From the NCBI GenBank assembly GCA_013816645.1, contig JACDEC010000052.1, positions 1 to 11,370 of the forward strand: a DNA stretch of 11,370 nucleotides. Direction: 5' to 3'. The position numbers were made by a program, and so were the translations under genes. Source of the DNA: Planctomycetota bacterium. GTDB lineage: Bacteria; Planctomycetota; UBA11346. This document shows, in pieces, positions 1 through 6,088 of this stretch; the first letter of the stretch is position 1, and each line of letters starts with the position of its first letter. The notes under the pieces are model-generated. The model ran no database searches and had not been told where the DNA came from. It worked only from the letters and a program-made list of their open reading frames with translations.

Positions 1-50
1 CGCCCACGCTGCGCATTGATGGTGACGGCTGCGCGTGCGCCAGCGTGGCG
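1..50 (-). terminator. Possible hairpin beyond the beta-helix remnant
   Basis: The arms CACGCTG (5-11) and CAGCGTG (41-47) are perfectly complementary. Pairing extends outward (1-3 with 48-50) and inward (12-14 with 37-39) if single-base bulges are allowed, giving about 13 pairs around a roughly 22-base loop. It lies about 30 bases downstream of the minus-strand stop at 81. There is no T-run, so a classic intrinsic terminator is not shown; the window edge also prevents seeing what comes next. Confidence 0.25.
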
Positions 51-80
51 GGACGCGCCATCGCACCCTGAATACGACGC

Positions 81-368
81 TCAACGCTCGGGTGACCAGG
101 CCTGCGCGGCCAGGCGCACGATCGCGTCCCCGGTCGCAGGCGCGACGGTGGTTCCAGCCAGGTCGACGTCGCCGGCTTCGGCCGCGATCGCGATCCCGAC
201 GATGCCGGGGCCGCGCTCGATCCGGCAATCGACCACCCGCACGCCCGCGACCTCGCCCTGCACCACGATCTCCGCCCCGGCGTCCGCGCCACGGTTCGGA
301 CCCAGCGCGCACCCCGTCAGCACGGCGCGGTTGGATCGCTGCCCTGGAGCCCTACGGTAGGGATGCAT
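81..368 (-). pseudogene. C-terminal remnant of a right-handed beta-helix protein
   Basis: Reading 368 to 81 gives 95 residues. From about residue 13 onward the peptide has the rung pattern of parallel beta-helix proteins (pectate-lyase-like or carbohydrate-binding): short stretches such as AEIVVQGEV, VRVVDCRI, VGIAIAAEAGDVDL, separated by Gly/Asn turns (CALGPNRGAD). Codons 13-95 end in G or C in about 89% of cases, which strongly supports real coding. The first 12 codons are mixed and look non-coding. The open frame continues upstream to 869 but there it only mirrors the kinase gene. A GAGGGCGGGG stretch precedes the Met at 368, so a short standalone gene is possible. The better reading is the 3' end of a longer gene whose 5' part was lost at about position 332. 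The family is inferred from repeat pattern only; substrate unknown. Confidence 0.5.
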
Positions 369-467
369 CCCCGCCCTCGCGTTCCTCGGTTTCCGCGCGC
401 TGCAGGAGTGCACGTCGCCAGCGAACTGACCATGGTAATAGCAGAGACCGCCCCGTATCCTCCGACC

Positions 468-477
468 AGAGGTAGGG
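468..477 (+). promoter_or_regulatory. Ribosome binding site of the kinase gene
   Basis: AGAGG at 468-472 sits 5 bases before the ATG at 478 in a purine-rich run. It supports 478 as the start of the kinase. No convincing -35/-10 pair was found in the 109 bases between the beta-helix remnant and this gene. Confidence 0.6.
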
Positions 478-3400
478 ATGGAGAGCGAACCTTCGCAATC
501 ACCGACCGCCGCTCTGCGCCGGGTTCTGGCTGCGACGCTGCCCGAAGCGCAGCTCAACGCCGAAGCGGCGCAACGGCTGCTGGATGAGGTTGAATCACCT
601 GCGGTTGCGGCCGGATCGCCGAGATCTGGCGATCCTACCCATGCGTCGCCGCTCACCGAACCGTCGGTCGATGGAAGCGGTGACCGATTCGAAATGCGCG
701 GTCTGCTCGGACAGGGGGCCGTCGGTCGCGTCCTCCAGGTCTTCGATCGCGATCTCGGTCGCCAGGTCGCACTCAAGACCATGCGGCCGGAGATCGCCAG
801 CAACGATGAAGCCCGGCGCCGCTTCCTGCTCGAGGCGCGCACCGCTGCCGCGCTCGAACACAGCAACATCCTGCCGATCTACGACCTCTGCCGGTCCAGC
901 GATGGCTCTCCGTGCTTCAGCATGCGCCACCTCGACGGCTGCTCGCTCGGCGATGCCATTCGCAAGGCGGAGCGCGGCGAAGTCCCCGCCGGCATCCGCA
1001 CGGTGAACGACCGCATCAACTGCATGCTCCGGGTGTGCGACGCGATCGGGTACGCCCACTCCAAGGGCATCGTCCATCAGGACATCAAACCCGACAACAT
1101 CCTGATCAGCACCTATGGCGAGGTGATGCTGGTCGATTGGGGCGCATCCACCGGCAGCCAAGAAGGAACCTTGATCGGCACTCCGCTGTACATGTCGCCG
1201 GAACAAGCCAAATGCGAGGCGACCGATCAGCGCAGCGACGTCTATGCCCTCGGCTGCACCCTGTTCCATCTGCTCACCTTGCGCCTGCCGACCATGGCGC
1301 CGGGGGTGAGCGAATTCTGGGCGAAAAAGCAGGCTGGCGTGATCGATCCGCTGACCGCGACGGAGCGGCTGGCGGTTCCCCTGCCTTTGCAGGCGATCGT
1401 CAGCAAGGCATTGGCCCCCAGACCCGACGCGCGCTATCAGAGCGCAGGCGATCTGGCCGAGGATCTCCGTCATTTCCAGGCTGGCTTGGCGGTATCGGCG
1501 TATTCCGAGGATTTCCGGGACGTCGTCCGGCGGATGGTTCGGGTGTATCGACGTGGATTGATCACCGCCGCTATCGCCGCCGTCGTCCTCATCGTCCTCG
1601 GCGCCATGGTCACCCACCTAGTGCGCGCCGAACGTGAGCAGCGCAATGCCGCGTACCGGTCCCAGGTGGCGGAGGAGGCGAAGCGCAAGGAGGCCGAGCG
1701 CAGGGAGGCTGCGCTCGAGGCTCAGCGCCGCGAAGGCTGGATCCCGATCGTGGAACTCGACTTCGCGAACACCGCCGAGCTCCCACCGGATCTGGTGAGC
1801 GAATTCTGCCCGGCCGATCAGTTGATGACCGCCGATCGGAACCTCCGCTCAGAACCTGCGGTGGCGGAGATCCGCGACGGCGTGCTCGCGCTCCGCGGCA
1901 TCGTCAGAGGTCAGATGGGTCTGGGAACCATCCGGATGGGGACGCAGGCGAACGAGGACGTCCGTGTCCAGGCGGTGGTGCGCGAGAGCGGATCCATCGG
2001 ATTGTCGCTGGGCGGTTCGTCGTTCACGGGCTATCGAGCGATCTTCGATTTCAGTCGCGGCGCCGTTGCGATCGATTCGATCGAGGGTGGGATCCACCGG
2101 GTCTACACCTCGGGGCGTTTCACCCCGCGCACGGCGAAAACGTCCCAGCTCATGGCCGAGAAGGTCGGCTCGCTGCTGCGCGTCGAGCTCGATGGGCAGG
2201 AGATCCTCCGCTACGTCGATCCGCTGCCGAAATCCGGAACGGATCACCGGGCCATCGGAGTGAATGTCTTCTGCAGCGAAGTCGCCATCACCTCGATACG
2301 CGCCGAGCGCCGCCAACCCCCCGAAGTCGTCCCCGTGCTCGAGATCGCCCGTGCCCTGGTGCGTGGTGGCGCTTTCACACAGGCCGCCGATTTCTGCGCG
2401 GATCTCGAAGCGACTCGCGCGGGCACCCCGATGGCGATCGAAGCGCTCCTCTTGCGCGGGATCGTAGCGCGCCTGCATGGCGATCACGACGCCGCGCTCG
2501 CCCTGCTCGCTCCACTGGCCTTTGGCAATCAGTCCGACCAGCGCACGGTGGTCCGCGCGGCGCTCTGGGAGTCCGCCCAAGTCCACTTGCAGCGGAACGC
2601 ATTCCGCGAAGCGGCCGCCGTTGCCCAGCGCGCCCGCGATTTCGACGGGTCAGCGGATCTCGCTCAGAATGTCATGTGGGCGGCCCGGAATCATCTGATC
2701 GCGAACATCGCGGCTCCGACTCAAATCGGCAACCGCCAGCAGCGCCTGCCACCGGAACAAGTCGAGCAGTTGTTGCGAGGTCTCGCCAGGCTCGATGTCG
2801 ATGAATTGTCCCTGTCCGATTGCCGGCTCGAATCCATCCGGGGTCTCGACGGCGTGCGCGCTTCCAGCATCATCCTGCTCGGCAACACGGTCAGCGATCT
2901 CGGGCCGCTGCGCGGAGCGCGGCTGGTCCGGCTCGATGCAAATGGAAATGCGGTCCGTGACCTCGAACCATTGCGCGGCATGCAGCTGCGCGACCTGTCG
3001 CTCGAAGGTGCCCCGGTCACCGACCTCTCGCCGTTGCACGGCATGCCTCTCGTCAGCGTCAATCTATCGAAAACTGGGGTCGTGACGCTCGCCCCGCTCG
3101 CTGGCGCCCCCCTGAACGGCTTGAACATCAGCCGATGCGGCGTCACCGACATCGCCCCCTTGTCCGGAATGCCGCTCGAATACCTCTGGGCGACAGGCTG
3201 CCCGATCCGCGACCTGCGCCCATTGTCCGCGGCCAAACTGCGGGGAATCGGCCTGGACGACACGCTGGTCGACGACCTCGGCCCGCTGCGCGGGATGCCG
3301 TTGTCCGGCATCGACATCGCGAGGACCGGAGTGGTGTCGCTCGCGCCATTGGCCGGCATGGCCTTGGATTGGCTGAACGTCGGCGACACCGCAGTCGAGG

Positions 3401-4101
3401 ACCTCACGCCGCTCGCCGGCATGCCCTTGCACCGCCTGCTCCTGGCTCGCGCTCGTCCGCGCAGCCTGGCTCCGCTGGCCGATTGCCCGATCGCTTCGCT
3501 CGATATCCGTGGCGTCGGGCTCAGCGAAGCGGATCGCGCCGTGGTCGCTGGACTACCCCTGACGGAAATCGCCATCGACTTCGCGGCAGAAACACCAGCG
3601 CTGCTCGAACGGTGCGCTCGCTTGACCGTCGTCAATGGTCGCGACGCCACCTGGGTCCGTGGGTTGGCGACGGATCTCGCGGTGGCCGCGACTGGACGTC
3701 CCGCGAACCTGGCGCGCTACGCCACTGACCAGGGCAGTTGCCGCCGCCTGCTGGTGCCCATCGCGATGCCACGGGCCTTGGCCAAGGAATGGGCCGAGCG
3801 CGAAGGAGCGGAGTTAGCCTACCCGCTGCCGGGAGAAGCGCTCGGCGCGCTGGTCGTCGGCCTCCCAGCATTCGATTCGACAACCATCGATGACCGCGCT
3901 TTCGGTTTCCTGCACATCACCCTGGAGTTCTCCGGGGGCGCGTGGGGGTGGAAGCACGGGGCCGGGACGCTGCCAACGCAATGGACCAGCGAGGGCTCTG
4001 ACGAACCGCTCGCGCTCGGTCTCCTGCATCAGCCGTCGGCGCTGCTGGCCAACGGCGCAGCGGCCAGGGAAGCCTGTCCGCTCCTCCAATGGGCACGTTG
4101 A
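478..4101 (+). CDS. Receptor-like Ser/Thr protein kinase with leucine-rich repeats
   Basis: A 1207-residue protein. Residues 71-335 are a eukaryotic-type protein kinase: glycine loop GQGAVGRV (78-85), VALK Lys100, helix-C Glu119, catalytic loop HQDIKPDN (200-207; Asp202, Lys205, Asn207), DWG (220-222) for DFG, SPE (240-242) for APE, and Asp254. The usual HRD Arg is Gln201. A single membrane span lies at about 360-380, followed by a charged, probably coiled-coil stretch (383-419). Residues 420-610 look like an all-beta LamG/DUF1080-type sandwich; 617-740 are helical and TPR-like. Residues 780-1010 are 11 leucine-rich repeats of exactly 21 residues. Residues 1083-1200 weakly resemble a C-type lectin fold (VPIAMPRALAKEWAEREGAEL, then GWKHG and W). 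Topology inferred: kinase inside, repeats outside the membrane, so a sensor kinase with unknown ligand. Kinases joined to TPR/LRR/lectin-like modules are common in Planctomycetota and relatives. Start chosen by the AGAGG site and the upstream stop. No partner gene is evident; it converges on the fucosidase gene 40 bases downstream. Confidence 0.93.
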   Translation: MESEPSQSPTAALRRVLAATLPEAQLNAEAAQRLLDEVESPAVAAGSPRSGDPTHASPLTEPSVDGSGDRFEMRGLLGQGAVGRVLQVFDRDLGRQVALKTMRPEIASNDEARRRFLLEARTAAALEHSNILPIYDLCRSSDGSPCFSMRHLDGCSLGDAIRKAERGEVPAGIRTVNDRINCMLRVCDAIGYAHSKGIVHQDIKPDNILISTYGEVMLVDWGASTGSQEGTLIGTPLYMSPEQAKCEATDQRSDVYALGCTLFHLLTLRLPTMAPGVSEFWAKKQAGVIDPLTATERLAVPLPLQAIVSKALAPRPDARYQSAGDLAEDLRHFQAGLAVSAYSEDFRDVVRRMVRVYRRGLITAAIAAVVLIVLGAMVTHLVRAEREQRNAAYRSQVAEEAKRKEAERREAALEAQRREGWIPIVELDFANTAELPPDLVSEFCPADQLMTADRNLRSEPAVAEIRDGVLALRGIVRGQMGLGTIRMGTQANEDVRVQAVVRESGSIGLSLGGSSFTGYRAIFDFSRGAVAIDSIEGGIHRVYTSGRFTPRTAKTSQLMAEKVGSLLRVELDGQEILRYVDPLPKSGTDHRAIGVNVFCSEVAITSIRAERRQPPEVVPVLEIARALVRGGAFTQAADFCADLEATRAGTPMAIEALLLRGIVARLHGDHDAALALLAPLAFGNQSDQRTVVRAALWESAQVHLQRNAFREAAAVAQRARDFDGSADLAQNVMWAARNHLIANIAAPTQIGNRQQRLPPEQVEQLLRGLARLDVDELSLSDCRLESIRGLDGVRASSIILLGNTVSDLGPLRGARLVRLDANGNAVRDLEPLRGMQLRDLSLEGAPVTDLSPLHGMPLVSVNLSKTGVVTLAPLAGAPLNGLNISRCGVTDIAPLSGMPLEYLWATGCPIRDLRPLSAAKLRGIGLDDTLVDDLGPLRGMPLSGIDIARTGVVSLAPLAGMALDWLNVGDTAVEDLTPLAGMPLHRLLLARARPRSLAPLADCPIASLDIRGVGLSEADRAVVAGLPLTEIAIDFAAETPALLERCARLTVVNGRDATWVRGLATDLAVAATGRPANLARYATDQGSCRRLLVPIAMPRALAKEWAEREGAELAYPLPGEALGALVVGLPAFDSTTIDDRAFGFLHITLEFSGGAWGWKHGAGTLPTQWTSEGSDEPLALGLLHQPSALLANGAAAREACPLLQWAR

Positions 4102-4141
4102 TCCGCTCTACGAGAAGGCGTCACTTCCGGCAGAAGTTCGC

Positions 4142-5413
4142 TCAATGCCCGCCAGGGTTGCCAGCGAGTTCGGATGGGCAGGGATCGTAATGCGGATGCG
4201 GTACCTGCGGCACGCGGTGTCCGCCGGTCTGGTAAGCCGAGGGAACCTCTGAACAGGACAGGCGCAGGACCGGACAGATCGGGTCGCTCGGCTGATCGGG
4301 CAGGCGCATGATCACCCGTCCTTCGCGCTGTTCGAATGGAACCGGCCCGTGGCCGAGGATGTCCGCTCGCAGCACCCGTGATCCGATGCCGCCCAGCACG
4401 CAGTCACGACCAGGATAACGACGCAGCAGGACGAACAGGTCGTTGCCCGAGACGGTGCAAGGTCCGTGCCCGTTCCAATCGCCTCGGTGATCGCCGCGCT
4501 GCTGCAGATCCATGCTCCAGGTGTGGGTCGTGACGAAGATGGCGGCGCTGTTGGTCTTCAACCAGGAACCGACCGCACGCAGGCGTTCGCTCGCCTCCAA
4601 CGGCACGGAACCGTCGCCGCGCGGGCCGATATTGAGCAGCAGGTTGCCGCGCCCAGCCGCCGCCGCCGCCAGCAAACCGACGAGCTGGCCAGGCGTCTTC
4701 CAATCGTGGTCGCCGACATGGAATCCCCACGAGTCGTTGACGCTCATGCAGCCTTCCCACGGTCGCCACGGGCTCGGCGCGCCCATGTGACCTTCGGGGG
4801 TGGCGAAGTCGCCGGGCAAGCCGTTCCTGGGATTGAACAAAACATCGGGACGGATGCGGCGGATGCGCGCGTCGAGTTCGGCAGCCTTCCAGCCGCTGGC
4901 ATCGAATGGCCACCAACCGTCGTACCAGAACACGTCCATCGGGAACAACTCAGCGAGTTCGACGCAGCGTTCGTGGGTGGCGGCGATGAAGCGTTGGTAG
5001 GCGGCAGGGTCCTCCAGCGCATCGACCGAATCGGGCTGGTCCATCCAATTGTTCAGGCTGTGATAGAGGCCGACGCGCAGACCGCGGGCACGCGCCGCCG
5101 ACACCGTCTCGGCGACGAGATCGCGGCCGCAGGTGGTCCACGTGCTGAAGTCGGACAATCGGCTGCGGTAGAGTCTGAAGCCATCGTGATGCATGGTGGT
5201 CAGCACGACGTAGCGCATGCCAGCGGCGACGGCGAGATCGCAAATCGCCTCGGCGTCGAAATGCTCGGCGGTGAAGCGCTGGGACAGGGCGCGGATCTCG
5301 TCGCGCGGGATCGACTCGCGGTTCATCACCCATTCGCCACGGCCGAGCAGGCTGTAGAGGCCATAGTGGATGAAGAGGCCATAGCGTGCGTCGGTGAACC
5401 ATGCCGTCTTCAT
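4142..5413 (-). CDS. Alpha-L-fucosidase, GH29 family
   Basis: A 423-residue enzyme that hydrolyses terminal alpha-linked L-fucose. Family features in order: WFTDARYGLFIHYGLYS (5-21), TTMHHDGF (72-79), DFSTW (88-92), GLYHSLNNW (116-123), the DVFWYDGWWPFD segment (160-171) whose Asp165 sits where the GH29 nucleophile is expected, PWEGCMSVNDSWGF (218-231) with Glu220 as a conserved polar residue, and NLLLNIGPRGDGSVP (257-271). The start at 5413 is set by AGGAG six bases upstream and by the MKTAWFTDARYG beginning, typical of the family; the same frame stays open to 5704 but that part has non-coding character. There is no signal peptide or lipobox, so a cytoplasmic location is likely, unlike many secreted bacterial fucosidases. 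It is divergent from the galactosidase-like operon and convergent with the kinase gene. The last ~28 residues (rich in His, Pro and Gly) look like an unconserved tail. Gene name not assigned because bacterial GH29 genes are named inconsistently. Confidence 0.93.
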   Translation of the reverse strand: MKTAWFTDARYGLFIHYGLYSLLGRGEWVMNRESIPRDEIRALSQRFTAEHFDAEAICDLAVAAGMRYVVLTTMHHDGFRLYRSRLSDFSTWTTCGRDLVAETVSAARARGLRVGLYHSLNNWMDQPDSVDALEDPAAYQRFIAATHERCVELAELFPMDVFWYDGWWPFDASGWKAAELDARIRRIRPDVLFNPRNGLPGDFATPEGHMGAPSPWRPWEGCMSVNDSWGFHVGDHDWKTPGQLVGLLAAAAAGRGNLLLNIGPRGDGSVPLEASERLRAVGSWLKTNSAAIFVTTHTWSMDLQQRGDHRGDWNGHGPCTVSGNDLFVLLRRYPGRDCVLGGIGSRVLRADILGHGPVPFEQREGRVIMRLPDQPSDPICPVLRLSCSEVPSAYQTGGHRVPQVPHPHYDPCPSELAGNPGGH

Positions 5414-5418
5414 TGGAG
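5414..5418 (-). promoter_or_regulatory. Ribosome binding site of the fucosidase gene
   Basis: On the minus strand the gene start reads AGGAGCTCCAATG, placing an AGGAG core 5-6 bases before the ATG at 5413. This decides the start against longer in-frame options up to 5704. Confidence 0.5.
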
Positions 5419-5890
5419 CTCCTGCGTGCGGATCCGTTCGGGGATATCGAGCGTCATCAGTTATCGGTGCGCGCCCGGCTCGTCCGGTGCGGCTGCCGAG
5501 TGGTCGGTGAGTCGTGACGTCCGACCTTCGGAGCATCCTGCCCTCTGGACCGTCTTGTCGAGTCCGGCCCGAAGGCGGATGCGCGCCGCGACCGAGCATT
5601 GTGCTCGTCGACGCTCCACGTTCTCCGCTTCGAATCGAGCGCACGCACATCGCCATGGGCGTGCATACCCGCGACTTCGCAACTCCAGGAAAGCCGCGTG
5701 CCAATCTGTTCTGTTGTCGCTGCGCCAGGCATACGCGGGAACCAGGTCGGGGAAGGCGTCCACAACGTCCGTCGCGATCGTCTCAAACGTATAGTTTAAA
5801 GTTGGTTACGTCGTATAGGTAAAGGACGATGCAGCGCGGACGACAAGTCGGCTATGCTGTCGGCAGCCGGAACCAGGGAGCGAAGGAAGC
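5419..5890. other. Gene-poor divergent intergenic region
   Basis: About 470 bases between the divergent fucosidase gene and the small ORF at 5891. Open frames exist on both strands here (for example minus 5763-5461, beginning VDAFPDLVPAYAWRSDN) but they overlap each other, lack ribosome binding sites, show mixed third-base composition and match no family I recognise. The region most likely holds the two divergent promoters and 5' leaders. The only striking element is the AT-rich island at 5783-5825. A gene remnant at 5763-5700 (minus) cannot be excluded. Confidence 0.6.
5783..5825. promoter_or_regulatory. AT-rich island with paired CGTATAG boxes, candidate promoter/operator
   Basis: Bases 5785-5824 are 68% A+T inside a GC-rich window. 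CGTATAG occurs at 5788-5794 and again at 5812-5818, 24 bases apart, each followed within a few bases by TAAAG. The first copy lies within the interrupted dyad AAAC-N5-GTTT (5785-5797); the second within TTAC-N9-GTAA (5806-5822). TATAGT (5790-5795) and TATAGG (5814-5819) resemble -10 elements on the plus strand, and TAAACT is -10-like on the minus strand, but no good -35 partner was found for either. Position between divergent sugar-hydrolase genes makes it the best candidate binding site for a local LacI-type sensor regulator. Confidence 0.45.
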
Positions 5891-6088
5891 ATGGCCGAGC
5901 GAAGCAGCAACGCGCGGGCACTACGTGCCGACCATGCCCGCCTTCAGGACGACGTCGCCGCCGCGGTGCGAACGTCCGAGGACGCGGTGACCGCTTTTCA
6001 GACGGCGGATTTTTCCAACCGCACGCACACGGCACCAACAACGGCAGTCGGTCTGCGATCCGAACGGTACACCATGGACCCTGCATGA
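5891..6088 (+). CDS. Small ORF translationally coupled to the galactosidase-like gene
   Basis: 65 residues, beginning MAERSSNARALRADHARLQD. The ATG follows a purine-rich tract with AGGGAG (5875-5880) and GAAGGA (5882-5887). Its TGA (6086-6088) overlaps the ATG (6085-6087) of the next gene in an ATGA arrangement, the usual signature of translational coupling, and that next gene has no Shine-Dalgarno site of its own. The first 45 residues are probably alpha-helical and charged; the rest is Thr-rich and irregular. No signal peptide, membrane span, Cys or known domain is seen. It could be a true small protein, a leader peptide that passes ribosomes to the next gene, or a chance frame. Function unknown. 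Confidence 0.4.
   Translation: MAERSSNARALRADHARLQDDVAAAVRTSEDAVTAFQTADFSNRTHTAPTTAVGLRSERYTMDPA

Noticed and set aside
4102..4141. Small inverted repeat ACTTC-CGGCA-GAAGT (4123-4137) between the convergent kinase and fucosidase genes.
   Set aside because: Only five pairs, no T-run on either strand; too weak to call a terminator.
5461..5763. Minus-strand frame beginning VDAFPDLVPAYAWRSDN.
   Set aside because: Only the first ~18 codons have gene-like third-base composition, no ribosome binding site is present, and the rest is Arg/Ser-rich; possible remnant but not supported as a gene.
4466..5794. Long plus-strand open frame (442 codons) opposite the fucosidase gene.
   Set aside because: Antisense shadow of a gene with strong GH29 motifs; its own translation has no domain pattern.
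5829..5981. ATG at 5829 behind AAAGGA, opening a frame of about 50 codons.
   Set aside because: The ribosome site is only two bases from the ATG, the peptide is Arg/Pro-rich without pattern, and the frame competes with the better supported ORF at 5891.
5854..6084. In-frame upstream extension of the galactosidase-like protein (77 residues).
   Set aside because: Arg-rich, no family resemblance, no signal peptide; the ATGA overlap and the family-like N-terminus point to 6085.
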